Assembly (NCBI GenBank): GCA_029946065.1
Contig: JAQSDU010000001.1
Location: 620-64,619 of the forward strand
Length of the DNA stretch: 64,000 bases
Source of the DNA: Flavobacterium sp.
GTDB taxonomy: Bacteria > Bacteroidota > Bacteroidia > Flavobacteriales > Flavobacteriaceae
Direction: 5' to 3'
Shown here: one piece after another, positions 47,609 to 55,626 of the stretch
How the letters are laid out: every line of letters begins with the position of its first letter
Position numbering within the stretch: position 1 is the stretch's first letter
Notes under the pieces: generated by a model
Seen by the model: the letters and a program-made list of their open reading frames with translations, nothing else
Databases searched by the model: none
Told to the model about the DNA's origin: nothing
Program-made: the position numbers and the translations under genes

Positions 47609-48241
47609 ATGGAACTTTTTATTTATCTTTTTGCAGCACTTTTTTCCGTTTTAAATCCAATTGGAACCGTTCCAATTTTTGTCGGATTGACCATCGACGA
47701 TGATAAAAAGGAACGTTCTCGCATTTCATTATGGACGGCAATCGACGTTTTTTTGATACTGATTATCTCCTATTTTATCGGGCAATATGTGCTCACTTTT
47801 TTTGGAATTAATATCGATTCGCTCCGGATTGCCGGTGGATTAATCATCGTGAATTCGGGATTTTCGTTGCTTTCGGGAAAATTTAGCAAAGAACGCGGTA
47901 TTAACAAAAAGGTAGAAACCGAAGTGCAAAACCGCAATGATATTGCGCTCACGCCATTGGCCATCCCGATGTTGGCTGGTCCTGGATCTATTTCGCTGTT
48001 GATTGCTTTTTACCAAGAACACCATGCGACCAATGAAATTATTGTGGCTGTTTTAGCAATTATGGCTGTGGCTTTTACAATTTTTCTCATTCTAAAAAGC
48101 GCCCATTATCTTGCTAAGATTTTAGGCGGTTCGGGGATTGTCGCTATTTCTAGAATTGTTGGCTTTATCGTGATTGCCATTGGTATTCAGTACATCGTTA
48201 GTTCTATCATCAACATCATCAAAGGCAACCTTATGTCATAA
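47609..48241 (+). CDS. MarC-family integral membrane protein
   Basis: This 210-residue protein has six predicted membrane helices. The start MELFIYLFAALFSVLNPIGT and the middle segment NDIALTPLAIPMLAGPGSIS are diagnostic of MarC/UPF0056. The function is unknown in spite of the historical link to antibiotic resistance. The ATG at 47609 is chosen since homologues begin with this helix. An in-frame extension is not supported. Confidence 0.92.
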   Translation: MELFIYLFAALFSVLNPIGTVPIFVGLTIDDDKKERSRISLWTAIDVFLILIISYFIGQYVLTFFGINIDSLRIAGGLIIVNSGFSLLSGKFSKERGINKKVETEVQNRNDIALTPLAIPMLAGPGSISLLIAFYQEHHATNEIIVAVLAIMAVAFTIFLILKSAHYLAKILGGSGIVAISRIVGFIVIAIGIQYIVSSIINIIKGNLMS

Positions 48242-48267
48242 AAAAAGGCCTTCCTGAGAAGACCTTT
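48239..48267 (-). terminator. Terminator of the TonB-HmuY-DoxX operon
   Basis: On the minus strand a 10 bp stem with one mismatch (arms at 48244-48253 and 48258-48267, loop of 4) is followed by a run of T. It lies directly after the stop of marC on the other strand. Confidence 0.7.
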
Positions 48268-48289
48268 GTGACAAACGATATAAAAAAAA

Positions 48290-48751
48290 TCAACTAAATT
48301 TAAAAATGCTTTTGTCGAAAAGCATCGGCTTCCAGTATTTGTAGCCAAAACTTATCAGCAACAAATTGATGACGAGCAAACCCAACATTTGAAATAATTC
48401 CCCCATTTCATTCGGTTCCAAATACATGTGAAACAGAAAGATATTCGCCGTCAACGGCAATGCGATAATGGCACCAAGCAACGATGCGACTTGGCCTATG
48501 AGCAAAATCCCAGCAAGCAATTCCATAATACCCAAAAACTGCCAGAAATAATCGGTTTGCTTCATTCCGAAAACGTAATTTTTTATTTTCAGGATATCTG
48601 TGTTCGGTGCAACTTCTTGTCCACTTTTTACTTTATCAATGATTTCCGTTGGTGCGGGACTTGGTTTTTCAAATTTCTTAATACCTCCGAAGATCAGCAT
48701 ACCGCCAAGGACTATATTACCAAATATTTTTACGATGTTTAGTGCTTTCAT
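48290..48751 (-). CDS. DoxX-family membrane protein
   Basis: This 153-residue protein has four membrane helices: about 5-22 (IVKIFGNIVLGGMLIFGG), 70-88, 92-110 and 122-138. This is the DoxX layout. Its ATG overlaps the stop of HmuY as TAATG, so translation is coupled to the haem-binding lipoprotein. DoxX proteins are linked to quinone or thiol redox functions. A role in haem uptake, for example reductive release of haem iron, is inference from the coupling. Confidence 0.85.
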   Translation of the reverse strand: MKALNIVKIFGNIVLGGMLIFGGIKKFEKPSPAPTEIIDKVKSGQEVAPNTDILKIKNYVFGMKQTDYFWQFLGIMELLAGILLIGQVASLLGAIIALPLTANIFLFHMYLEPNEMGELFQMLGLLVINLLLISFGYKYWKPMLFDKSIFKFS

Positions 48752-50163
48752 TATTGTAGTAATTTATATTCGAACGAAACGTGACCTCTTTCGCCTTCGG
48801 CATTTTGCATGGCTGTGAATTTTAATTTATAAATATTTCCGGCTACATCTTTGATCACATAAAAACGGTCTGTTTTCAACGCTAACGGAACAGTTGCTCT
48901 CCAGTTGGAGCCGATTGCTCTTTGGTCTTTTGCCAGATCAGTTAATAAATTATCCAAAACAACATTGGTCAGGTTGAAATTCTCATAAGTAAAATCTGAC
49001 GTAAAAACCTGGTAAGCTCTTGTGCCCGCTTTTGTATTGGTCACCGCAAAATCAGGATAAAAATAGGCACCCATTGGCGTTGGCCCTTGAAAAACTTCAT
49101 TGGTAAAAGTCGTAATATTCAAATCCCATTTTTCTTTTTGTGGTTCTGCTTGTACTACAGTATTCACATCAAAACTAAAAAACGAAAAATTAAAAGCCGC
49201 ATTTTTGGAGATTATAATTTCAGAATGCGTGGTTGCATCAATATTGGCATACTGAAATTTATAATCATTTCCGCTTCTCAAAATTCTGATTTTTTTCCAT
49301 CCCCTTGCATCACCAGTTAAAGCTACACCGGTTGCAGTTCCCGGCGCTACAGTTGCAACTTTGTCGCCAAGATTTACCAAATAAACTTTATTATCGGCTT
49401 CATTTGCCGCTATTTCGGCAATTGCTGTACCAGAAAGATTTCCGTAAGGCGCATCGACATAAGCCAAATTCGCAACATCAAAATTACCGGTTGTAACACT
49501 GGGATCTGCCGTTTGAACTTCGTCAATATTTGTCGTATTCAATTGCTTTACCGCGAATTTGTTGATCGCACCATTGGATACCACTCTAAAATCGGAACCC
49601 GAATAAAATCCGAAATCCCAACTCGTTCTAGGGACATTGGTAGTCGCTCCTGAACTCAAATCAATATAAACCTGATTTGGAATTTTGTTACCGCCATTTT
49701 CAGGGCTTAAAGCGTTAGCAACAATAGCAGTTTCATTGAAATTTAATTGTATGAAGTTGGTGGCTTCCGGAACTTCAATGCCTTCAAAAGACACAGAAGC
49801 GATTGTAAATTTCACGTTTTTCACCTGCCCTTCAATAGCGTCAATCAGTTTGGTGAAAGAAAAAGTCGCCGAAGTGGCATTCGCTTCAAACGGAAGTGTA
49901 ATCGTATTATTTATAATCGCCGGATTGGTCGTAAAATCTGTTCCATAAACCAAATCAGTAGTCAGAACGTTTATGACTACCGTTCCTGCGGCTGTTGTCG
50001 GAGCGGAAAAAACCACATTGACAGTATTTTCAGCTGCAATTACATTAACGGTTTGATTGACAAAAGCTACGGCAGTTGTTTCCGCTGTTGTGCTATCGTC
50101 GTCATTACAGGCGCTAATCGCAATTAGAATGAAAGAAAGTATAAAAAGGGCATTTTTTTTCAT
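48751..50163 (-). CDS. hmuY: HmuY-family haem-binding lipoprotein
   Basis: This 470-residue lipoprotein has lipobox ISAC (Cys19) followed by NDDDS, an acidic stretch like the Bacteroidota lipoprotein surface-export signal, so it is probably on the cell surface. An N-terminal Calx-beta-like region (about 30-150) precedes the HmuY domain (about 155-470). Typical HmuY phrases are SWDFGFYSGSDFRVVSNGA and GWKKIRILRSGNDYKFQYA. It follows the TonB receptor gene by 17 bp and would pass haem to it. It is longer than Porphyromonas HmuY because of the extra N-terminal domain. Confidence 0.88.
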   Translation of the reverse strand: MKKNALFILSFILIAISACNDDDSTTAETTAVAFVNQTVNVIAAENTVNVVFSAPTTAAGTVVINVLTTDLVYGTDFTTNPAIINNTITLPFEANATSATFSFTKLIDAIEGQVKNVKFTIASVSFEGIEVPEATNFIQLNFNETAIVANALSPENGGNKIPNQVYIDLSSGATTNVPRTSWDFGFYSGSDFRVVSNGAINKFAVKQLNTTNIDEVQTADPSVTTGNFDVANLAYVDAPYGNLSGTAIAEIAANEADNKVYLVNLGDKVATVAPGTATGVALTGDARGWKKIRILRSGNDYKFQYANIDATTHSEIIISKNAAFNFSFFSFDVNTVVQAEPQKEKWDLNITTFTNEVFQGPTPMGAYFYPDFAVTNTKAGTRAYQVFTSDFTYENFNLTNVVLDNLLTDLAKDQRAIGSNWRATVPLALKTDRFYVIKDVAGNIYKLKFTAMQNAEGERGHVSFEYKLLQ

Positions 50164-50180
50164 GATTGTGTTATATTAAA

Positions 50181-52304
50181 TTAAAAATTGAGGTTATACG
50201 TAAGCTTTAAAAAGTAAGAACGGCCATATCCCAAAAGGATGTCTGTTGAGGCGCTATGCGCACCGCCGGTCGCGATTCCTTGTTGAATGTTGGTCACATC
50301 TAAAATATTTCTGGCACCAACAGTAACATCAAATTGTCTTTTGAAAAATGATTTACGAACCGATGCATCCAGAAAACTATAAGATTCAATTTCCGAAAGT
50401 CTGTAAACAGGCGCATTATTTTCTGTCGTAGCTATAAACTGTTGCTGCTCGCCATTGTATTTGTAGTAAACAGAAAACTGCATGTTCTGTTTTGAAAAAT
50501 GATATGATATATTGCCATTGATTTGCAGACCATAAAGAAATTTATCATCGGAAACCGCTTCGCCATTATCGATTTTTCTTGAAATCCCCACTAAAGAAGC
50601 ACCGGCTTGCAGCGACCAATTCTTATATTCAAATTGATTGTGAGTGGCAATATTCCACATTTTATAAGCACTAATATTGATGTATTGGTAAATCGGATCG
50701 GTCGTTCCTGATGCAAAACCAGCGAAAGCCATATCAATTTTATCGCTAACATCTAAATAGCCCAATGAAAGTGTATATGACAATTGTGCGCTTTCTTTAA
50801 AAACAGTGGTTTTTTTAATGTTAAAATCGAATGATGTACTCGTTTCCGGAATCAGGTTTTCATTGCCATAGAAGTTGTGTCCTGAGAATTTAATTTTCGA
50901 AAACAACTCTTCAAAATTCGGCGTACGGAAGGATTTTCCAATTGACGTTCTGAACTCAATATCATTTTTAAGCAAATAACGCGTGCCTAAAGAAGCTGCA
51001 TATTGGTTGTCGAATTGCGATTGCAATGAAATTCTTGCACCCGGACGAAATGAAAATGCTTTGGTAACCTTCACTTCCGATGCAGCAAAAAAATCATAAT
51101 TATTAAAGGTTTTTTCGATGGGAACCAATGCCTGATTTTCGCCATCAACAATTGCAAAACCTTTGTTGGCAATGATTTCATAACCCAACTGAACATCCGC
51201 CATCTTGTTTTTAAAAAAGTTACTGATGTTTGCGGTTGTATATAAAATTTCAGTAGATTGGTTTTCGGTTTTTAAATTTTCTGACTCAGTTTTTGTATTC
51301 AGGTCGTATTTGAAATCTTCTGTATTTCTGGTTTGCTTTTGGTAAGAAAACGAAATATTGTAATGCAGTTGCGCGAATAATTTTCCGTCTAAATTCAAAT
51401 GATTGTACAACCTTTCCGTTAAATATCTTTTGTCTGAAGCATATCTGTTATCACCAAATGGCGGATTCGAAGTCACGATGACCGACGGATTATAATAATT
51501 TATATTCTCGTTCAAATAATCAAATTTATAATACGCTCTGAAGTCGCCTTTTCTATAATTGATGCTTGCGTTGCCTAAATATTGCAATTTAGGAAGCCAT
51601 GTATAACCGCGTTTTAAATCGGTTTCGGCATAATCTTTCCCTTTTCTATCGTCCAGATATCCCGAAAAATCATTGCGATCAAAGCCAATGGAAGCAAACC
51701 AATTTTCGGAAATCGTATGCGACACTTTTACAGATTGAATATGCCTGCCTTTGTTGAACATGGCATATTCTTCTCCGACTGTTTCCTCTTGAAGCGTTGT
51801 CGCAATTTCCCATTTATAAAGCGACGATTTTTTTGTGATGATATTTAAAATTCCAGAAACCGCATTGGCACCGTGCGTCACACCCATCGATCCTTCAATG
51901 ATTTCAATCTGCGCTATGTCGTCGAGATTGATTTGGGTTAAATCCACATTATTCCCAACGCTATTATCGCTCACAATCGGAATATTGTCCATCAGAATTT
52001 TAAAATATTGCCCATCGAGACCAAACATCGAAACAGTCGAACGCCCAGTACCAGAACTTGGCATAATAGTTATATTTAAATACTGGTTCAATAAGTCAGA
52101 AAGATTATTGGCCGCTTGTTGCTCAATGTCTTTTCTAGTAATCTTGATAACATTGAAAACTGATTTTTTGATCGATTGCGGTTCAAATTGCCCCGTAACA
52201 ACCACTTCCTGCAATGCATTTGGGACGGAATCTTTCGGTATTTCTTGTGCCGATACACCTTTGATTAACAGTAAAATAGCGATAATTGAAAATTGTCTTT
52301 TCAT
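50181..52304 (-). CDS. TonB-dependent outer-membrane receptor (haem type)
   Basis: This 707-residue receptor has a signal peptide (residues 1-19, KGVSAQ), a TonB-box-like N-terminus, a plug domain (about 45-155, with MDNIPIVSDNS and IEIIEGSMGVTHGANAVSGI) and a 22-strand-type barrel ending in the aromatic terminal strand (FLKLTYNLNF). No N-terminal carboxypeptidase-regulatory domain is present, unlike SusC-type receptors. It lies upstream of hmuY in one operon, so haem is the likely substrate. A -7 box and an AT-rich dyad lie upstream. Confidence 0.92.
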   Translation of the reverse strand: MKRQFSIIAILLLIKGVSAQEIPKDSVPNALQEVVVTGQFEPQSIKKSVFNVIKITRKDIEQQAANNLSDLLNQYLNITIMPSSGTGRSTVSMFGLDGQYFKILMDNIPIVSDNSVGNNVDLTQINLDDIAQIEIIEGSMGVTHGANAVSGILNIITKKSSLYKWEIATTLQEETVGEEYAMFNKGRHIQSVKVSHTISENWFASIGFDRNDFSGYLDDRKGKDYAETDLKRGYTWLPKLQYLGNASINYRKGDFRAYYKFDYLNENINYYNPSVIVTSNPPFGDNRYASDKRYLTERLYNHLNLDGKLFAQLHYNISFSYQKQTRNTEDFKYDLNTKTESENLKTENQSTEILYTTANISNFFKNKMADVQLGYEIIANKGFAIVDGENQALVPIEKTFNNYDFFAASEVKVTKAFSFRPGARISLQSQFDNQYAASLGTRYLLKNDIEFRTSIGKSFRTPNFEELFSKIKFSGHNFYGNENLIPETSTSFDFNIKKTTVFKESAQLSYTLSLGYLDVSDKIDMAFAGFASGTTDPIYQYINISAYKMWNIATHNQFEYKNWSLQAGASLVGISRKIDNGEAVSDDKFLYGLQINGNISYHFSKQNMQFSVYYKYNGEQQQFIATTENNAPVYRLSEIESYSFLDASVRKSFFKRQFDVTVGARNILDVTNIQQGIATGGAHSASTDILLGYGRSYFLKLTYNLNF

Positions 52305-52333
52305 TATTTAGATTTGTTCTTAATAATTTTTGG

Positions 52334-52341
52334 CAAATATA
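52334..52341 (-). promoter_or_regulatory. Candidate -7 element of the TonB receptor operon
   Basis: Minus-strand TATATTTG fits TAnnTTTG, 29 bp before the ATG at 52304. Confidence 0.45.
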
Positions 52342-52347
52342 TATTGT

Positions 52348-52374
52348 TATTTTTAATTATTCTAAATAAAAATA
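52348..52374. promoter_or_regulatory. AT-rich dyad between divergent haem genes, candidate operator
   Basis: TATTTTTA (52348-52355) and TAAAAATA (52367-52374) are perfect inverted copies separated by 11 bp. They lie between the two divergent -7 boxes, so one bound regulator could control both sides. It does not match the classical Fur box, and the AT content raises the chance of coincidence. Confidence 0.3.
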
Positions 52375-52378
52375 TCAT

Positions 52379-52386
52379 TATTTTTG
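52379..52386 (+). promoter_or_regulatory. Candidate -7 element of the DUF6607-type gene
   Basis: TATTTTTG followed by CA fits TAnnTTTG(C), 25 bp before the ATG at 52412. Confidence 0.5.
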
Positions 52387-52411
52387 CAGCACATTTAAAA
52401 CCTTATCCAAA

Positions 52412-53311
52412 ATGAAAAACGGAATTTTAGCAGGAATTTTCTTTCTGTTTGTTATAAGCGGAAATGCCCAAGACAACAAGAAAAGTGAAGACATTAAATC
52501 GATTAAATCTATGTGTGGCTGTTATGAAGTGGCATTTAATTTTGCCGAGACATTTCAGTATTCAAAAGATACCGACTATAAACCCTCAAAAACCAAATAC
52601 GACTATGGTTTGGAATGGGTTGAATTGGTAGAAGACCAGCCGAATAAAATTGTGATGCAGCACTTACTGATTGTTAGCGATTCGATGATTGTAAAACACT
52701 GGCGCCAGGATTGGGAATATGAAAACACCAGATTTTATCAATTTTTCAAAGACAAAACATGGAAATATGTCACTTTGCCTAAAAGTACCGTAAAAGGACA
52801 ATGGACGCAGCGCGTTTATCAGGTTGATGACAGTCCGCGTTATGAAGGAACTGCAACATGGCTGCACGTTGACGGAAGAAATTTCTGGACGAATACGACC
52901 GATGCACCGCTACCGCGAAGGGAACACACCACAAGAAGTGACTACAATGTTTTGAAAAGAACCAACACCCACGAAATCACGAAAGATGGCTGGATTCACG
53001 ATCAGGACAATGAAAAATTGGTACGCGATGATACCGGAAAAGATGTGCTGTTGGCGAAAGAGAAAGGATACGACGTTTATACTAAAGTAGCGGACTCCAA
53101 ATGCAAAGCCGCACAAAAATACTGGTCAGAAAATGCACCTTTATGGAAAAATGTACGTTCCAAATGGGCTACGGTTTTCGCACAAAATAAAGATTTAAAT
53201 CTTGAAACTTTGGTCGATAAAAAACAATTATATGAATGGCTCTTCGATTTAAAACCAACCGCAACGAAAGCTGAAAGTGATAGGATCATTGATAGTTTTG
53301 TAAAGAAATAA
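52412..53311 (+). CDS. DUF6607-like secreted protein of the haem island
   Basis: This 299-residue protein has a signal peptide (residues 1-19, LFVISGNAQ). It then has a conserved start (IKSMCGCYEVAFNFAETFQY) with a CGC pair, and a beta-rich body with many tryptophans (HWRQDWEYENTRFYQFF; GWIHDQDNEKLVRDD). The protein resembles the DUF6607 family, which I recall beside HmuY/TonB genes in Bacteroidota; this is from memory. It is divergent from the receptor operon and shares its regulatory region. The function is unknown; a periplasmic or surface haem-handling role is inferred from position. Confidence 0.78.
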   Translation: MKNGILAGIFFLFVISGNAQDNKKSEDIKSIKSMCGCYEVAFNFAETFQYSKDTDYKPSKTKYDYGLEWVELVEDQPNKIVMQHLLIVSDSMIVKHWRQDWEYENTRFYQFFKDKTWKYVTLPKSTVKGQWTQRVYQVDDSPRYEGTATWLHVDGRNFWTNTTDAPLPRREHTTRSDYNVLKRTNTHEITKDGWIHDQDNEKLVRDDTGKDVLLAKEKGYDVYTKVADSKCKAAQKYWSENAPLWKNVRSKWATVFAQNKDLNLETLVDKKQLYEWLFDLKPTATKAESDRIIDSFVKK

Positions 53312-53338
53312 GCCCCAAAACCTCCAATTCTAAATTTA

Positions 53339-53383
53339 AAATCCCAAATCCCAATTGCTTCACGCCTTTGGAATTTGGGATTT
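53339..53383. terminator. Inverted repeat between convergent genes, probable bidirectional terminator
   Basis: AAATCCCAAATCCCAA (53339-53354) pairs with TTGGAATTTGGGATTT (53368-53383), 15 of 16 positions, around a 13 bp loop. It lies between the convergent DUF6607-type and CtlX genes. Confidence 0.6.
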
Positions 53384-53428
53384 CATTTATTTTAGAGATT
53401 GAGATTTGTGATTTCAAAAAAATGGCAT

Positions 53429-54364
53429 TTAATTTTCAGGAAGAAAAATTTCCGCCATCATGCAACGTGCACTTCCGCCGCCGCAAGCTTCAATTGTATC
53501 AAGGCTGGAACTCACAATTTCTGCGTGTTTTTCGAGCTGCGCAATTTGTTTTTCTGTCAGTGATTGTTGCGCCGCTGCGCTCATTATCAAATATCTTTTA
53601 TCATTATCTCCGCGCACTTCAAGCATATTTCCAGCGAAATTATTGACTTGATTTTCGGTGATCAAGATGATTTCTTTTCCATCTTGTTTCAGGCTTTCCA
53701 AAACCATTTTGCGCTCTTTTTTGTCATCGATGCAATCGCTGCAAATCACTGCAAAAGTTGCTCCGATGCACATCATTACATTAGTATGATAAATGAGTTT
53801 TCGTTCGCCGTTCACCGTTTGAAAAGCTTCAAAAATGATCGGATTTAAATCGAAATCTTCACAAAATTCTATAAACAACTCTTCATCCGCACGAGGCGAA
53901 AGGGCACAATATGCTTTTCCGTTCGCCCGATCCAAAACCACACTTCCTGTACCTTCCAGGAAATAATTGTCGGTTTCTGCTTCGGTATAATCAACGATAT
54001 TATCGATGCGAAAATTTTTATCTTCAAGTAAATCAAGAATCTCTTCGCGACGCTCCAATCGCCTGTTTTCGGCGAACATCGGATACAAAGCCACATCGCC
54101 ATTTTCATGAAACGAAATCCAGTTGTTCGGAAAAATAGAATCCGGCGTATCCGGTTCCAGCGTACCATCAACGACAATTACATTGACACCTACTGCGCTT
54201 AATTTTGCTACAAATGCATCAAATTCCTGTTGTGCTTTTGCGTTTACCGTTGCCGGCAATAAACCGTCTAAAACCTTTTGGTAGTAATTATTGACCGCCG
54301 TTTGTTCGTTCATCCGGAACGCAACCGGACGGATCATGAGTATGGAATTGGTAGTTTGCTTCAT
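53429..54364 (-). CDS. ctlX: Amidinotransferase/citrulline hydrolase family protein (CtlX type)
   Basis: This 311-residue pentein-fold enzyme contains the expected catalytic pieces: SIFPNNWISFHENGDVALYP (substrate side), YFLEGTGSVVLDRANGKAY (acidic residues), LIYHTNVMMCIG (His) and ACGGGSARCMMAEIFLP (Cys near residue 302). CtlX of Francisella hydrolyses citrulline to ornithine, and many Bacteroidota carry this type. A related arginine-deiminase-superfamily gene lies upstream on the same strand, separated by a 137 bp repeat element. Confidence 0.85.
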   Translation of the reverse strand: MKQTTNSILMIRPVAFRMNEQTAVNNYYQKVLDGLLPATVNAKAQQEFDAFVAKLSAVGVNVIVVDGTLEPDTPDSIFPNNWISFHENGDVALYPMFAENRRLERREEILDLLEDKNFRIDNIVDYTEAETDNYFLEGTGSVVLDRANGKAYCALSPRADEELFIEFCEDFDLNPIIFEAFQTVNGERKLIYHTNVMMCIGATFAVICSDCIDDKKERKMVLESLKQDGKEIILITENQVNNFAGNMLEVRGDNDKRYLIMSAAAQQSLTEKQIAQLEKHAEIVSSSLDTIEACGGGSARCMMAEIFLPEN

Positions 54365-54387
54365 TTTGATTGTTGGATTTTAATGTT

Positions 54388-54500
54388 GGGCGTTTCCCTT
54401 TGGGCCGGGCTATTCGTTCCAATCTTTTTGTTTGGAACTTTTCGTGTAAAAGAAAATATTGTTCAAAACAAAAAGGATTTTCACTGCTATCCCTAACGCG
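54388..54500. repeat. Flavobacterial-type intergenic repeat element
   Basis: The phrases GGGCTATTCG (near 54410) and AAGGATTTTCACTGCTATCC with CTAACGC (about 54473-54499) resemble a recurrent intergenic element that I remember from flavobacterial genomes. Inside it, AATCTTTTTGTTT (54421-54433) pairs with 54466-54479 with one bulge, and GTTCCAA/TTGGAAC form a second stem. It abuts the stop codon of the upstream gene. Confidence 0.55.
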
Positions 54501-54501
54501 A

Positions 54502-55422
54502 TTAGTCTCTAATTAACGGCAAGGTCGAACACCTAAGCAAGCCTTCTTGTTTTGAAATTTCAGCATAAGGGATTTCTTCTACCGTAAAACCATTGGCACG
54601 AAGCCAGTCGTTTAATCTGGTAAAATTCCTTTCGGAAACCACAACATCGGGCGCAATCGAAAATACGTTCGAGTACATATTGTACATTTCATCTCTCGTA
54701 ATGTGGAATAAGTTTTCCATCCCGAACAAATCTACCAATTGCAGGTATTCGGCTTCGTTGCGAAATCCACCTTTATAAATGATGGCTTTGTCAATGCCAA
54801 CTGGTTGAAAACAACAATCCAAGTGCAAAGCATTATCACGTGCATCTTGCCATGATTTTACCAAATCAAAAGTCAATATTTTTTTATGCGGAAATAAATT
54901 TTTCACAAAATCAATTCCCGCTTGATTGGTACGCGCTGTTTTTATTTGCGGATAATCGTTGGATTTATAAGTTCCTATAAAGATATAATCGTTCCACAAA
55001 ATCACATCACCGCCTTCTATATGAATCTTTTCCTTGTCTAGGATACGAACGAATTTTTTCGGATCAATCTGATCTGTGACATGTTGAATTGCTGGGAACT
55101 CCTTATCTCTTTCGGGTAAAATCCCGGCTTCAATAAAAACATCATCAATTACAAAAGCGATGTCACGTGTAAAAATCTGATTTTCATCGGCGATAATCTG
55201 CGGACGATAAACCTTGACATCGTATTTTTCAAAAACTTTTCTAAATGCTTCCATTTCATCACTCATATCACGTTCATTCGGATAAGTTCCGGCTAGAATA
55301 TGTTCAAGTGATTTTGGATCGTAGGCGTTTTTTGCGTCTGGAGTTGGTCCGTTGCTTACGGCTGTACCGAGCACAACAGCACGCAATCTGGAAGTTTCAT
55401 TCTTTACATTTAAGGACAGCAT
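54502..55422 (-). CDS. Dimethylarginine dimethylaminohydrolase/arginine deiminase-type enzyme
   Basis: This 306-residue pentein-fold protein has IFTRDIAFVIDDVFIEAG, KIHIEGGDVILWNDYIFIG, ARDNALHLDCCFQPVG (catalytic His) and a C-terminal catalytic cysteine in GLLRCSTLPLIRD. The family hydrolyses or transfers the guanidino group of arginine derivatives. The exact substrate is not readable. The promoter is upstream of a 77 bp leader that carries a heptamer repeat. It is the first of two consecutive pentein genes. Confidence 0.85.
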   Translation of the reverse strand: MLSLNVKNETSRLRAVVLGTAVSNGPTPDAKNAYDPKSLEHILAGTYPNERDMSDEMEAFRKVFEKYDVKVYRPQIIADENQIFTRDIAFVIDDVFIEAGILPERDKEFPAIQHVTDQIDPKKFVRILDKEKIHIEGGDVILWNDYIFIGTYKSNDYPQIKTARTNQAGIDFVKNLFPHKKILTFDLVKSWQDARDNALHLDCCFQPVGIDKAIIYKGGFRNEAEYLQLVDLFGMENLFHITRDEMYNMYSNVFSIAPDVVVSERNFTRLNDWLRANGFTVEEIPYAEISKQEGLLRCSTLPLIRD

Positions 55423-55460
55423 ATTTTTTTAGTGTTCAGACTGCAGATTCAGATTGCAGA

Positions 55461-55488
55461 CTGAAATCTGAAACCTGAAACCTGAAAG
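55461..55488 (-). repeat. Four tandem CTGAAAN heptamers in a 5' leader
   Basis: The plus strand reads CTGAAAT, CTGAAAC, CTGAAAC, CTGAAAG in direct succession, with related CAGATT/CAGACT phrases just before. The array lies between the -7 box at 55500 and the start codon at 55422. Confidence 0.75.
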
Positions 55489-55499
55489 ATGAGTTTCGA

Positions 55500-55507
55500 C
55501 AAAGATA
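55500..55507 (-). promoter_or_regulatory. Candidate -7 element of the arginine-deiminase-type gene
   Basis: Minus-strand TATCTTTG fits TAnnTTTG, 77 bp before the ATG at 55422. Confidence 0.45.
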
Positions 55508-55579
55508 AAAAAACGTACCCGTATTTTGAGGTTTTCTTATATTATTAGTTCTTAAATTATGGATTAAATAATTATTCAT

Positions 55580-55608
55580 AAAAAAAGCCCCACATCACTG
55601 TGAGGCTT
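55580..55608 (-). terminator. Terminator of gltA
   Basis: On the minus strand a 10 bp stem with one mismatch (arms 55585-55594 and 55599-55608, 4-nt loop) is followed by a run of seven T. Confidence 0.8.
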
Positions 55609-55626
55609 ATCATATAAAAAAAGAAT

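Noticed and set aside
47472..47654. 60-codon plus-strand frame before MarC
   Set aside because: It overlaps the MarC start in a different frame and has no conserved feature.
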